From positions 1 to 64,000 of the forward strand of contig NZ_AVBG01000005.1 of assembly GCF_000770675.1 (NCBI RefSeq): DNA of 64,000 bases, given 5' to 3'. Shown here piece after piece: positions 28,943-40,993 of this stretch. The translations under genes and the position numbers were made by a program. Position 1 is the stretch's first letter. Each line of letters opens with the position of its first letter. This DNA is from Pontibacillus chungwhensis BH030062 (lineage in GTDB: Bacteria; Bacillota; Bacilli; Bacillales; BH030062). Below the pieces are notes generated by a model. It worked only from the letters and a program-made list of their open reading frames with translations. It was not told the origin of the DNA and made no database searches.

Positions 28943-28958
28943 TAGGTGAGGTGACAGT

Positions 28959-29712
28959 ATGCGTAAACAAGTCATTGCAGGTAACTGGAAAATGAACAAG
29001 CTAATGGGCGAGGCTACACAGTTCGTTGACGATGTAAAAGGTCAAGTCCCTTCTTACGATCAAGTTGAATCTGTTGTTGTAGCACCTTTCCCTTATCTTC
29101 CAACGCTTGTTCAACAAGCAGAAGGCACAGATCTTAAGATTGGTGCGCAGAACATGCACTTTGAAGAGAGTGGAGCATTCACAGGCGAAGTTAGTCCTGA
29201 AATGCTTAAAGACCTTGGCGTAACGTACGTTGTTCTTGGTCACTCTGAGCGTCGTGAAATGTTTGCTGAAACAGACGAAACAGTAAACAAAAAGACACAC
29301 GCTGCATTCAAACACAACCTAGTACCAATTGTTTGTGTAGGTGAAACAGATGAGCAACGTGAAAACGGCGAAGCTGAATCTGTAGTAGAGACACAAGTAA
29401 AAGCTGCTCTTAAAGACCTTACAAATGAACAAGTTAAAGATGTCATCATTGCTTATGAGCCTATTTGGGCGATCGGCACTGGTAAAACAGCTACAGCTGA
29501 AGATGCAAACGCAATGTGTGCTTCTATCCGTAAAGTCGTTAACGAATTCGCGGGCAGTGAGCCAGCAGAAGCGATTCGTATCCAATACGGCGGTAGCGTA
29601 AAACCAGCTAACGTTGACGAGCTTATGTCTCAGTCTGATATTGATGGTGCACTAGTAGGTGGCGCAAGCTTACAACCTGATTCTTTCTTATCTCTAGTGG
29701 AGGCAGGTAAAC

Positions 29713-29720
<8 letters not shown>
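28959..29720 (+). CDS. tpiA: Triosephosphate isomerase
   Basis: TpiA interconverts dihydroxyacetone phosphate and glyceraldehyde 3-phosphate. It has AGNWKMNK at the N-terminus with the catalytic Asn and Lys, VVLGHSERR with the catalytic His, [13 protein letters not shown] with the catalytic Glu and loop 6, and a C-terminal [10 protein letters not shown] phosphate loop. The product has 253 residues. It overlaps gpmI by 8 bases and receives triose from GlpD as well as from sugars. Confidence 0.98.
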
Positions 29721-32564
<2,844 letters not shown>

Positions 32565-32576
32565 TAGGTTCTAAAC

Positions 32577-32612
32577 AAACCCCCTTCATTCGGCCGAATG
32601 AAGGGGGTTTTT
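32577..32612 (+). terminator. Terminator of the glycolytic operon
   Basis: AAACCCCCTTCATTCG pairs with CGAATGAAGGGGGTTT in a nearly loopless stem, followed by T residues. Confidence 0.93.
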
Positions 32613-32643
32613 CTGCTTTATACGATAGAGTGATAAAAGACTA

Positions 32644-32735
32644 AAGGGTGTCAGACACACAGTAACACTGTAAAGGAATAGAGCGTGCCAGACACCCTTC
32701 AGTGCTGTAGAGAGGGGAAGGGTGTCTGGCACGCT
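32644..32735. repeat. AGCGTGCCAGACACCCTT inverted repeat
   Basis: The 18-base sequence at 32682-32699 is perfectly inverted at 32718-32735, with an 18-base loop. A related partial copy (AAGGGTGTCAGACAC) lies at 32644-32658. The same unit recurs at 46099-46152 and 48520-48537. Similar GTGCCAGACACC-type repeats are common between genes in Bacillaceae. Confidence 0.9.
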
Positions 32736-32816
32736 TTATGACGATATAGTATTAAAGTGAATATCATTTGAAAAGAGCTGTCTCCTGAGTGGGGACAGCT
32801 CTTTGTATTTTATAAG

Positions 32817-33938
32817 TTATTCTTCTTCTTTAGGGAACCAGTTTGGTACGTTTAAGATTTTAGTCCACATTGGCTCTGGTATGGCTAGTTCTTCTTGTTG
32901 ATTCAATTTCATCGCTGTACGAATTTGGTCTTCTTCACCTTTAGCAACCTTTTCAACCCAATCTGGTTCCATGAGCATTTCGCGGCCTAGCGAAATCATT
33001 GGAACTTTTGCAAGGGCTCCTTCTACATCGTCTGCTGTATGGAGGCTACCGACACCCATTACAGGAACAATGCTGCCAACTCGTTCTTGGATTAAGTCGA
33101 TACGAGGACGTGTATCGTTCTCATCGCGCATAGAACCTTGGTTAAAGCTAGATAGAGAAATATGAAGGTAATCCAGGTTTTGTTTAGCCAAGACATCTAC
33201 AAGTTGTAGCGTGTCGTCCATCGTAATTCCAGGTTCTTCACGCTCTTCTGGAGAAAGACGATAGCCAACTACGAACTGATCTTTAGCATGTTCAGTGACG
33301 GCTGATTTTACAGATTCAACTACTGCAAGAGGGAAGTTCATGCGATCTTCTACTGAACCGCCCCACTGATCGTCACGTCGGTTAGAGTGAGGAGAGAAGA
33401 ATTGTTGTAAGAGATACGTATTCGCTCCATGAATTTCTACGCCGTCAAAGCCAGCTTCAATCGCGCGACGTGTCGCTGCGCCGAAGTCAGCAATGGTTTG
33501 TTGAATTTCTTCTTCTGTCATTTCTCTTGGTGTCGGAGAATTTGGACGAAGAGCAGCTACCGCACTTGCACTGACCACATCTTCATTTGGAATAAGGTGT
33601 GGAGGGCACATACGGCCTCCATGAAAAATTTGTAGGATCGCTTTAGAGCCTTTTGCGTGAATAGCATCGGCTAATTTGTGAAGGCTTGGAATTAAATCGT
33701 CACGGTGTGCACCAATCTCACCATCAAATCCCTTGCCATATTCGTTCACGTTTGCACACGCGGTAATGACTGCGCCAACGCCTCCAGAACGACGTTTATA
33801 ATATTCAAGTTCTTTATCAGATACACTTCCATCATCATTTGATAAAAAGTTGGTCATCGGTGCTAATAGTACTCGATTTTTTAAGGTTACGCCTGAAGGT
33901 AACTGGTAGGAATCAAATATATATTTACGATCACTCAT
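32817..33938 (-). CDS. Old yellow enzyme family NADH:flavin oxidoreductase
   Basis: The 373-residue FMN TIM-barrel protein belongs to the OYE-like family that reduces activated C=C bonds. It shows LKNRVLLAPMTNFL near the N-terminus, ILQIFHGGRM, the substrate pair His-Asn in GVEIHGANTYLLQQFFSPHSNRR, and a C-terminal GREMLMEPDWV segment. There is no iron-sulfur cysteine cluster. AAGGAGG precedes its ATG by eight bases. The physiological substrate is unknown. Confidence 0.92.
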   Translation of the reverse strand: MSDRKYIFDSYQLPSGVTLKNRVLLAPMTNFLSNDDGSVSDKELEYYKRRSGGVGAVITACANVNEYGKGFDGEIGAHRDDLIPSLHKLADAIHAKGSKAILQIFHGGRMCPPHLIPNEDVVSASAVAALRPNSPTPREMTEEEIQQTIADFGAATRRAIEAGFDGVEIHGANTYLLQQFFSPHSNRRDDQWGGSVEDRMNFPLAVVESVKSAVTEHAKDQFVVGYRLSPEEREEPGITMDDTLQLVDVLAKQNLDYLHISLSSFNQGSMRDENDTRPRIDLIQERVGSIVPVMGVGSLHTADDVEGALAKVPMISLGREMLMEPDWVEKVAKGEEDQIRTAMKLNQQEELAIPEPMWTKILNVPNWFPKEEE

Positions 33939-34068
33939 GATTTTGCCTCCTTGATGTGTTCCTATTTATTTGAGAATTTCAATTTAAGAACATGATTAGT
34001 TTATCACGGAGTAAAAAGCATTGTCTTTCAAAGTGCATCAGCCAATCGGTTATGAAACAACACTAGAA

Positions 34069-35079
34069 TTAGGAAGAATGCAAGATATTCTCGATGACCT
34101 GGATAACGTTAAGCCCCTCTTGTCCACTTACCGGTACCTGATTTCCGCTCCTGATCGCTGCAGCTAACTGCTCATAGTAGGATTCATAGCTTCCTTTTTC
34201 TGTTGGGACACGGATTCCATCTGGGTGTTCGTCATTTGTTAATATACCGTAATTCTCTTCAGAATCAACACCCCATCCGAACTGATTCGGTAACATGCCC
34301 TCTTTAAGCTGATTTTCTTGAGGATCTGTCCCATATTTAATAAAGCTTCCTTTTGTACCATGCACTTGAAATTTGGGTCCTGTTGCTCTTACCAGAGAAC
34401 TAGAGTGGAGAATAACTTGTAATGGATTATAGTCTAATAACACGTGAAAGTAATCATCCACCTGTGCACCTTCACGTTGAGCTCTAGCCATTCCTTGGAC
34501 TTGTTTTGGTGAACCAAATAGATGAAGAGCTTGATCAATTAGGTGAGCGCCTAAGTCATACAAAATACCGGCACCAGGTACATCTTTCTCTCTCCATCTG
34601 TCGCGTACATGTGGACGATAGCGGTCAAAGTGAGCTTCGTAGCTCGTAACGTCTCCGAGAGCATTGCCTTCAATCAATTTCTTCACAGTGAGGAAATCAT
34701 TATCCCATCGTCTATTATGGAAAGGGCTAAGCACTCGATTATTTGCCTCAGCAATCTGTAGTAATTCCTTGCCTTCCTCGCTATGAACGACGAAAGGTTT
34801 CTCTATAACCACATGTTTTCCCGCTTCAAGCGCTGCCTTTGCAAGAGGGAAGTGATACTCATTTGGAGCCGTAATGATAATAAGCTCAATATCGTTATTT
34901 TGTATTAGAGCATCAGGCGTAGGTGTAATGTGGGCATGCCCAAGGTCTTGTTCTGCTTTTTCCTGTTTAGAGGTAGACACGGTTGTAAGTTCAAATTCCG
35001 GCATAGATTGAAGGAAAGGGGCGTGAAAAACTTGCCCTGATAAACCATATCCAATTAATCCGGCTTTTATAGGTTTCAT
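34069..35079 (-). CDS. Gfo/Idh/MocA family oxidoreductase
   Basis: The 336-residue NAD(P)-dependent dehydrogenase probably acts on a sugar or inositol. The N-terminal Rossmann motif GLIGYGLSGQVFHAPF is close to that of the YdgJ/IolX subgroup. EKPFV carries the catalytic lysine, and DLGAHLIDQALHLFG the family GGxxxDxxxH-like site. ATG 35079 follows GGAG; a longer N-terminus would lack family similarity. It is monocistronic. The substrate cannot be fixed without experiment. Confidence 0.9.
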   Translation of the reverse strand: MKPIKAGLIGYGLSGQVFHAPFLQSMPEFELTTVSTSKQEKAEQDLGHAHITPTPDALIQNNDIELIIITAPNEYHFPLAKAALEAGKHVVIEKPFVVHSEEGKELLQIAEANNRVLSPFHNRRWDNDFLTVKKLIEGNALGDVTSYEAHFDRYRPHVRDRWREKDVPGAGILYDLGAHLIDQALHLFGSPKQVQGMARAQREGAQVDDYFHVLLDYNPLQVILHSSSLVRATGPKFQVHGTKGSFIKYGTDPQENQLKEGMLPNQFGWGVDSEENYGILTNDEHPDGIRVPTEKGSYESYYEQLAAAIRSGNQVPVSGQEGLNVIQVIENILHSS

Positions 35080-35190
35080 AGTAATCGACTCCAATTTATT
35101 TAGATTTCCTATACACTCTAGCACATAAAAGTGACAATGTGGAAAGGCATTCATAAGGTTTTGGTATATGGTGTTTATCGTTTACGTGTA

Positions 35191-35847
35191 CTAATACCAA
35201 CCAAAGGCATGTAAAGCGACCATAATAATAGCTATATCAGCAATTATATGGACTAGCCATGAACCTTTGTACGTGCCCGTTCGCTCTGTTAAGAAGCAGA
35301 AGACCAGACCGATAGTGAGTAACCCAAACAAGATGAGGATCGTTAGAGGAATCGAGAACCATCCTTGGATACTAGCAAGATGGTACAAAGCAAAAAGACT
35401 AGAAGAATACATATAACCAAGGCGTTTCTTTCCGCGAGATAAAAGGTTTTGAAAGATAAATCCTCTGAAGAACCATTCTTCTACCCAAGAATTTCCGACT
35501 ATAATGTAAACTCCCACAGCATAAAAGGTGACAGGTGTTATACCAAGATCCATTTCGATATAAGATCTAATTTCAGTGAAGTTAATCCTATCATTTGTAA
35601 GCCAGTAAGCAATAAGGATTGCGAAAAAAGATACAGTTGCACATACTAATGGATATTTCCAAGGTTCTTTTCTTCCTGTTAGATGAGGAGGAGAGGAATA
35701 CCGATAAAAGAGTAAAGGAAGTCCGATAAATAAAACGAGCTTACATGCTGTTTTAACAATGTAAGGAACACCTATCCCTTGTTCTACCCCATATAGAAAT
35801 AGGGAGACAAGGAACGTGGATCCCACAATAATCTTAGCTTGATTCAT
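35191..35847 (-). CDS. CPBP family intramembrane metalloprotease (Abi-like)
   Basis: The 218-residue protein has about six membrane segments. The CPBP motifs are present: EEWFFRGF (motif 1, EExxxR) and FALYHLAS (motif 2, FxxxH). Members cleave prenylated or membrane peptides, or give bacteriocin self-immunity; no bacteriocin gene is seen nearby. ATG 35847 lies seven bases after GAGGGG. It is divergent from the hydrolase gene at 35973. Confidence 0.88.
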   Translation of the reverse strand: MNQAKIIVGSTFLVSLFLYGVEQGIGVPYIVKTACKLVLFIGLPLLFYRYSSPPHLTGRKEPWKYPLVCATVSFFAILIAYWLTNDRINFTEIRSYIEMDLGITPVTFYAVGVYIIVGNSWVEEWFFRGFIFQNLLSRGKKRLGYMYSSSLFALYHLASIQGWFSIPLTILILFGLLTIGLVFCFLTERTGTYKGSWLVHIIADIAIIMVALHAFGWY

Positions 35848-35972
35848 TACATCACCCCTCAAAGTAACATTTTACACTTTTAATGTTATTTTAATCTATA
35901 ATGTCTCGATTAACAACGGTTAGTAAGTGGTGTGATAAGCTAGATATAAAACATCACAGAGTAGGTGAAGGG

Positions 35973-36707
35973 ATGAGAAAGTGGAAATGGTGGCAAAAGG
36001 TTCTTCTGGTTGTCGGGGTGTTATTGGTGGCAATTGGAATAACAGGCTACGTTTACTTACAACCGTATGAACCGAGCGAGAGGGCTCTTCAAGCACTGAC
36101 TACAGATGAAGGAATTGAGATGAAGGATAAAAGTGAATGGATATCTTTTATACCAGCACAAACAAAAGACACAACCATCCTCTTCTATCCAGGAGGTTTA
36201 GTCGAGCCAAAGAGCTATGCACCTCTTGCTCATCAACTAGCCGAAGAGGGGTATCCAACCTATATTCTTAAAATGCCCCTGAACCTGGCCGTACTGGCAC
36301 AAGATAAGGCGAATGGAGTGATTCAACAAGATGCTAATCGCTCCTATGTTATTGGAGGACATTCGCTAGGCGGTGCTATGGCAGCTAGATATGCTGCCAA
36401 GAATGGAGAGGTTTTAGATGGCGTTTTCTTATTAGCTGCTTACCCAGATGAAGTGGGGGACCTTAGTGAAATGAGTTTGTCATTCTTATCCATAACAGGT
36501 GGGAAAGACGGAGTAATTAACCGTAAGAAGTATGAAGAGGGGAAAGCTTATGCTCCCGAAGATCAACAATATATAGAGCTAGATGGAGCGAACCACGGAC
36601 AGTTTGGAAGCTATGGATTTCAAGAAGGGGATCGGAAGGCAACAATTACAGAGGAACAACAACTTGATAAAACAACTGAACTTATTACTGAATGGATTTC
36701 TAAATAA
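35973..36707 (+). CDS. Membrane-anchored alpha/beta hydrolase
   Basis: The 244-residue protein has a basic N-terminus and one hydrophobic anchor (residues 9-28), so the domain likely faces outward. The nucleophile elbow GHSLGG puts Ser131 in place, with a GGKDGV acidic-residue turn and ANHGQF supplying the histidine. It resembles the alpha/beta hydrolase 'YqiA/dienelactone-like' group in Firmicutes (Abhydrolase_5). The start follows AGGTGAAGGG. Substrate unknown. Confidence 0.85.
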   Translation: MRKWKWWQKVLLVVGVLLVAIGITGYVYLQPYEPSERALQALTTDEGIEMKDKSEWISFIPAQTKDTTILFYPGGLVEPKSYAPLAHQLAEEGYPTYILKMPLNLAVLAQDKANGVIQQDANRSYVIGGHSLGGAMAARYAAKNGEVLDGVFLLAAYPDEVGDLSEMSLSFLSITGGKDGVINRKKYEEGKAYAPEDQQYIELDGANHGQFGSYGFQEGDRKATITEEQQLDKTTELITEWISK

Positions 36708-36708
36708 A

Positions 36709-36757
36709 AAACGGTGCGTGCTTCTCTTTTCTAGATAAAGAGAAGCACGCACCGTTT
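36709..36757. terminator. Bidirectional terminator
   Basis: ACGGTGCGTGCTTCTCTTT pairs with AAAGAGAAGCACGCACCGT over a short loop, flanked by A and T runs. It serves the two converging genes. Confidence 0.93.
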
Positions 36758-36773
36758 GTTTTTGGTAAAGGTT

Positions 36774-37211
36774 CTATTGACGCTTAAAGCCTTCTTGTTC
36801 AAGGTAGTCTGTTGCTGCTGCATAGGTTGGGAACGTACCGTCGAGCATATCGCCAGCATAGATATTCCATAGGTCAAAATCGAAGACAAGCGCTAATGTA
36901 TGGCCTTCTTCGTTTACCCACGTTTCTTGATCAGGCTGGGATAGAGAGTCAATAGCATCGCGAACAATTGCCTTGATGTCTTCTCTCGAGAAGTCACGAA
37001 TGTTCACCATTCCGCGGTCATCTGTCTCGACACCATCAATATAATAACCGAATACAAAGCCATTTCCATTAGGATGCAGGTGATAGACAACGTTTTTCTT
37101 GTCCATTACGCTTTCTTCATAGTGGAAATTCACGCGTCCAAGGGATACGTCGTTTCGCGTTAATTCGGGAAAAGATTCTATAATCTCTAGTTTTTCTTCA
37201 AATGTAAGCAT
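36774..37211 (-). CDS. Conserved-looking soluble protein of unknown function
   Basis: I do not recognise a named family for this 145-residue acidic protein. The sequence MLTFEEKLEIIESFPEL at the start, VVYHLHPNGNGFVFGYYIDG in the middle and a C-terminal alpha/beta stretch (LALVFDFDLWNIYAGDMLDGTFP) suggest a small globular domain without membrane segments. I chose ATG 37211, closely following GGAGG, over a start 29 codons upstream that lacks a ribosome site. Confidence 0.78.
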   Translation of the reverse strand: MLTFEEKLEIIESFPELTRNDVSLGRVNFHYEESVMDKKNVVYHLHPNGNGFVFGYYIDGVETDDRGMVNIRDFSREDIKAIVRDAIDSLSQPDQETWVNEEGHTLALVFDFDLWNIYAGDMLDGTFPTYAAATDYLEQEGFKRQ

Positions 37212-37403
37212 AAAGCCTCCAGGTATTCTTTTATTGTTATACGTGTCATTATAACATTCTATAAAAGTATTGTGCCACCGGGGGTTGTCGTCATTCATCC
37301 TTTATTCTTCTCTCTTTTTCTTATGCCTAGGCTTTTATAAAGGTTGATGTTGTCAATAATTCAAGAATAGGTCAGGATTACGGAAACTCCAAGTTGAGAG
37401 AAT

Positions 37404-37580
37404 GTTTCCGTTTGCTTAAATTGAGTGTAAGGAGGGCCTGGAAACAACTCGCTTTCCTGTGGGGAGCTGGTGAGCCTCCTCAGACGGCAAGCCGTCCTCC
37501 GGGGTCTCACCTAGGCTCTTCTGCCCACGGGAGTCTCGCAGTTTCCAGGCCCTCCTTTTCCATATAGGTAGAACGAAAAC
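37404..37580. repeat. Long palindromic repeat, copy 4a
   Basis: The core at 37431-37555 has arms GGAGGGCCTGGAAAC and GTTTCCAGGCCCTCC. The inner boxes are of the GGTGAG/CTCACC subtype, with an extra small GACGGC/GCCGTC hairpin at the tip. GTTTCCGTT (37404-37412) and AACGAAAAC (37572-37580) bound it. Confidence 0.9.
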
Positions 37581-37623
37581 ATACCACCTAGGAAGAAAAG
37601 AGTTCTCAAGATACCATCTTCGT

Positions 37624-37796
37624 GACCGTTCAGCTCCTTTATGCAAGGGATTGCTCGGGGACTGCGAGACTCCCGCGGGGTAAGGAGCCTAGGGAAGACC
37701 CCACAGAGAGCGTAGCGATCGAGGAGGCTTCCCAGCTCCCCGCAGGAAAGCGAGTTGTCCCCGAGCAATCCCAAGCACTCATCAAAGGTAACGGTC
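37624..37796. repeat. Long palindromic repeat, copy 4b (inverted to 4a)
   Basis: The core at 37647-37772 has arms GGGATTGCTCGGGGAC and GTCCCCGAGCAATCCC. GACCGTT (37624-37630) and AACGGTC (37790-37796) form the outer pair, again altered on both sides together. Confidence 0.9.
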
Positions 37797-37851
37797 TCTT
37801 CCTGCTAAAGTAATCTTCGCTTGATTTCTCACTTCTCTCTTGTTTTTCCTC

Positions 37852-38745
37852 TTACTTTAAGAAATCTTTCTCTAGATAACGAGGGTTGGGATATTCATAA
37901 AACCCTTTTCCTGCAAGCTTACCCGTGTGCCCTTTATCAATGAACTCTGTCTTTAAATACTCTGCAATTTTAGCTGCTTCTTCATCCCCAGCATCACCTT
38001 TTGCTTTCTGAAGATTATACGGTGTATGAAGTCCGATGATGTCTAAGAAAGCAAATGGGCCTACTGGGGCTCCTGTTGAAATGACCCATGTTTTATCAAT
38101 GGTTTCAGGGTCTGATACTCCTTTGATGAGTAAGCTCTGTGCGGCAGATAGTAAAGGGACTAATAGGGAATTCAGGATGTATCCTGGTTGTTCTTTATAG
38201 ATCGGAATGGGTACCATACCGATTGCGCCAGCGAACTCTAGTAGATCGTTGAAATGCTTTTCTTCTGTGCCTTCATGCTTCATTACTTCTCCGATGTTAT
38301 TTTTCCAAATTTCATTAGCAAAGTGAAGCGCTAAGAATTTCTCAGGACGACCTGTAAATTGCGCGAATTGACTAGGTAAAAAAGTTGAAGAATTCGATGC
38401 GAATACCGTTTTCTCAGGTGCTACCTGACCCAACTTGGTGTAAAATTCTTCTTTAATCGAGACTACTTCAGGGATCGCCTCCACAACTAAATCAGCATTC
38501 TTCACTGCTTCAGCAAGGTCTGTTGACATGCTTATTCGTTTATATGTATTGTCTACTTGTTCATTAGTAGCTTTCATATCCTTTTGATAAATTCCTTTGT
38601 ACGTTTTAAACCGCTTATCTGCTTCCTCTAATGCTTCTTCAGTAATATCGTATACCGTAACCTCAAACCCGAAAAAAGCGGACTGAAAAGCAATTTGGCT
38701 TCCTAACACGCCACCGCCCGCTATCGTAATATGTTTATAATCCAT
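37852..38745 (-). CDS. 3-hydroxyacyl-CoA dehydrogenase family protein
   Basis: The 297-residue NAD enzyme oxidises (S)-3-hydroxyacyl-CoA, probably short chain (3-hydroxybutyryl-CoA type). The Rossmann start ITIAGGGVLGSQIAFQ, the acidic VYDIT turn, VVEAIPEVVSIKEEFY, the SNSSTF segment, ALHFANEIWK with the catalytic His and the C-terminal FLDIIGLHT and GKGFYEYPNP are family typical. It stands alone, so its pathway is not evident. Confidence 0.9.
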   Translation of the reverse strand: MDYKHITIAGGGVLGSQIAFQSAFFGFEVTVYDITEEALEEADKRFKTYKGIYQKDMKATNEQVDNTYKRISMSTDLAEAVKNADLVVEAIPEVVSIKEEFYTKLGQVAPEKTVFASNSSTFLPSQFAQFTGRPEKFLALHFANEIWKNNIGEVMKHEGTEEKHFNDLLEFAGAIGMVPIPIYKEQPGYILNSLLVPLLSAAQSLLIKGVSDPETIDKTWVISTGAPVGPFAFLDIIGLHTPYNLQKAKGDAGDEEAAKIAEYLKTEFIDKGHTGKLAGKGFYEYPNPRYLEKDFLK

Positions 38746-38941
38746 CTTTTTATTCCTCCTTATTCATCAAGTCATGTGAACCATTTTTATGGATTCTTTT
38801 TACATATTCGATAAAAAACGGGGCGATCCTCTGTTTGCATAGAAAAAATTGGTATAAAAAGTACTGAAAATGTTGGAGGGAGAGGACCATTTTGATCTTC
38901 CTCGCCCTCCATTCTACTAAGTTACATAAAAGCAAACCAAT

Positions 38942-39313
38942 TTAAGCATAACGGGGTTCGTCATATTGACCGAACCACTGGTAGCGGTGGCGTGAAAACC
39001 ATTTATAGAGTGGAGAGCCGAGACGGTCTGCGAATGGAATATAAAGAAGCAGGCTAATTGGAACAGTTAAGGGTAGAGCAGCAAGTAAACGGCGAATGGC
39101 GTAATAGCCTTCTTTTAAACTACCTGAAGAGGTCAGCATATGGATTTCATCATAAATATCCCGATATTGTAAGTACGGATACTGATCTGGGTTTTGGTCA
39201 ACCTCCTGAACCGATATCCAATCCACTTTTTTGAACCAGTCTAATTTTCTTAGCACAAGCTTCACATGATAACAAAATGGACATTGCGCATCGTAAAACA
39301 CTAAATGTTTCAT
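38942..39313 (-). CDS. DCC family thiol-disulfide oxidoreductase-like protein (DUF393)
   Basis: The 123-residue protein begins with the family's DxxCxxC motif (YDAQCPFC, Cys11 and Cys14) on a thioredoxin-like fold. A hydrophobic stretch, LLAALPLTVPISLLLYIPFADRLGSPLYKWFSRHR, fits the DUF393 C-terminus. The redox partner is unknown. It is transcribed divergently from treP, leaving about 190 bases between them. Confidence 0.88.
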   Translation of the reverse strand: MKHLVFYDAQCPFCYHVKLVLRKLDWFKKVDWISVQEVDQNPDQYPYLQYRDIYDEIHMLTSSGSLKEGYYAIRRLLAALPLTVPISLLLYIPFADRLGSPLYKWFSRHRYQWFGQYDEPRYA

Positions 39314-39408
39314 GCAATCATCTCCTTTTTAATACTTTACACCCGTTCTCTTAAACGTAAACTTACGTATTTGTTTCTAAAATAAAAAAATTCTGAAAAT
39401 AAGCAGAT

Positions 39409-39449
39409 GTATATACAAATCTGCTTGGATGCGCTATCATGTATATACA
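39409..39449 (+). promoter_or_regulatory. Two TreR operators ahead of treP
   Basis: TGTATATACA occurs perfectly at 39409-39418 and again at 39440-39449, with centres 31 bases (three helical turns) apart. It matches the B. subtilis TreR operator TTGTATATACAA. Binding of two TreR dimers on one face of the DNA is likely. Trehalose 6-phosphate should relieve it. Confidence 0.9.
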
Positions 39450-39457
39450 AGTTATTA

Positions 39458-39471
39458 AGAAAGCGTTTTTA
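39458..39471 (+). promoter_or_regulatory. cre-like site ahead of treP
   Basis: AGAAAGCGTTTTTA matches the CcpA consensus TGWAANCGNTNWCA at 12 of 14 positions and lies between the second TreR operator and the gene, a common place for a roadblock cre. Confidence 0.5.
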
Positions 39472-39506
39472 TAGATGAACAAATTATAGTGGGAGAGGGG
39501 ATCACT

Positions 39507-40910
39507 ATGAACTTAAAAAAGCAAGCTCAACAGATTATCGAGCACGTAGGTGGCCAAGAGAATATACAAGCAGCTACACACTGTGTGACTCGTTTACGTT
39601 TGTCTTTGTATGACGAAAGCAAAGTCAATCAAGAAGAATTAGAAAAATTGGAAGCGGTTAAGGGTTCGTTCTCAACGAATGGACAGTTCCAAGTTGTCAT
39701 TGGACAAGGGACTGTGGATAAGGTTTATAAAGAAATGGTTGGATTAGGCGTAGGCGAATCCAGTAAAGATGATGTAAAACAAGCTTCTTCTGAAAAAATG
39801 AATCCGCTTCAAAAAGCGATTAAAACGCTAGCAGATATCTTCATTCCAATCTTGCCAGCGATTGTAACAGCTGGTCTTCTGATGGGTATTCACAACATTC
39901 TTGCACAATCGGGAATTTTCTATGATGATCAGTCTCTTATTGAAGTTCACACACAGTGGGCGGACCTTGCGAGTATCATTAACTTAATTGCAAATACCGC
40001 CTTTGTCTTCTTGCCAGGTTTGATTGGTTGGTCAGCAGTTAAGAAATTTGGCGGGAATCCGCTACTTGGTATCGTACTTGGTTTAATGCTTGTTCACCCA
40101 GAGCTTTTAAATGCTTGGGACTACGGAAATGCTGTTAAAGAAGGAAGAGTTCCAACTTGGAACCTGTTAGGTCTGGAAGTTGAGAAGATCGGTTATCAAG
40201 GTCAGGTCCTTCCGGTACTATTAGCTTCTTATGTATTAGCAAAAATCGATGTATTCTTACGTAACCGTATTCCAGATTCTATTCAGTTGCTTATTGTTGG
40301 CCCGGTTGCCCTACTTGTAACAGGGTTCCTAACATTTATCGCAATTGGACCGCTGATGTTTGCACTAGGTAACACGATTACAGACGGATTAGTTTGGACG
40401 TTTGATCAGTTTGCGGCTGTTGGTGGACTTCTTTACGGTGCGCTTTACCCATTACTCGTTGTAACTGGAATGCACCACACGTTCCTTGCTGTAGACGTTC
40501 AATTAATTGGTAGCACAGGGTCTACGTTCTTATGGCCAATTCTTGCATTATCTAACATTTCACAAGGTTCCGCGGCATTTGGTGTATGGTTAGCTTCGAA
40601 GAATGAGAACTTAAAAGGACTATCCGTATCATCAGGTGTATCAGCTTGGTTAGGAATCACTGAGCCTGCCTTGTTTGGGGTTAACCTTCGTTACAAATTC
40701 CCGTTTATTGCAGCACTTGTATCCTCTGCAATTGCAGGTATGTATATTACCATCCAAAGTGTACGAGCGAACTCAATCGGAGTTGGTGGCGTTCCAGGGA
40801 TTGTATCGATCCAAAACCAGGACTGGATTTCATTCATTATTGGAATGGCGATTGTCATCGTCGTACCATTTGTAGTAACGTATTTACTGGCAAAACGAAA
40901 AAAAATATAA
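39507..40910 (+). CDS. treP: Trehalose-specific PTS enzyme IIBC, TreP
   Basis: TreP imports trehalose and delivers trehalose 6-phosphate, receiving phosphate from an EIIA(Glc)-type partner not in the window. The EIIB domain (residues 1-85) has the phosphorylated cysteine in THCVTRLRLSL. The EIIC domain shows about ten membrane segments with VTGMHHTFLAVDVQ and GITEPALFGVNLRY. ATG 39507 follows GAGAGGGG; an in-frame GTG at 39489 precedes that site. The product has 467 residues. It is the first gene of treP-treA-treR. Confidence 0.95.
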   Translation: MNLKKQAQQIIEHVGGQENIQAATHCVTRLRLSLYDESKVNQEELEKLEAVKGSFSTNGQFQVVIGQGTVDKVYKEMVGLGVGESSKDDVKQASSEKMNPLQKAIKTLADIFIPILPAIVTAGLLMGIHNILAQSGIFYDDQSLIEVHTQWADLASIINLIANTAFVFLPGLIGWSAVKKFGGNPLLGIVLGLMLVHPELLNAWDYGNAVKEGRVPTWNLLGLEVEKIGYQGQVLPVLLASYVLAKIDVFLRNRIPDSIQLLIVGPVALLVTGFLTFIAIGPLMFALGNTITDGLVWTFDQFAAVGGLLYGALYPLLVVTGMHHTFLAVDVQLIGSTGSTFLWPILALSNISQGSAAFGVWLASKNENLKGLSVSSGVSAWLGITEPALFGVNLRYKFPFIAALVSSAIAGMYITIQSVRANSIGVGGVPGIVSIQNQDWISFIIGMAIVIVVPFVVTYLLAKRKKI

Positions 40911-40915
40911 CACTA

Positions 40916-40952
40916 ACCAGTTAGCAGCCGACCACACCCGGTTGCTATTGGT
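40916..40952 (+). terminator. Intercistronic hairpin between treP and treA
   Basis: ACCAGTTAGCAGCC can pair imperfectly with GGTTGCTATTGGT, followed by CTTTCT. The stem has bulges, so it is more likely an attenuating or RNA-protecting hairpin than a full terminator. Confidence 0.5.
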
Positions 40953-40993
40953 CTTTCTAGTGATATCACATCAAAGATAAGGAAGGTGCTCAC

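Noticed and set aside
37416-37813. Frames across repeat copies 4a and 4b
   Set aside because: Same repeat artefact.
38750-38935. 61-codon minus-strand frame between the dehydrogenase and DUF393 genes
   Set aside because: No ribosome site, unusual residue composition, and it spans the leader of the downstream gene.
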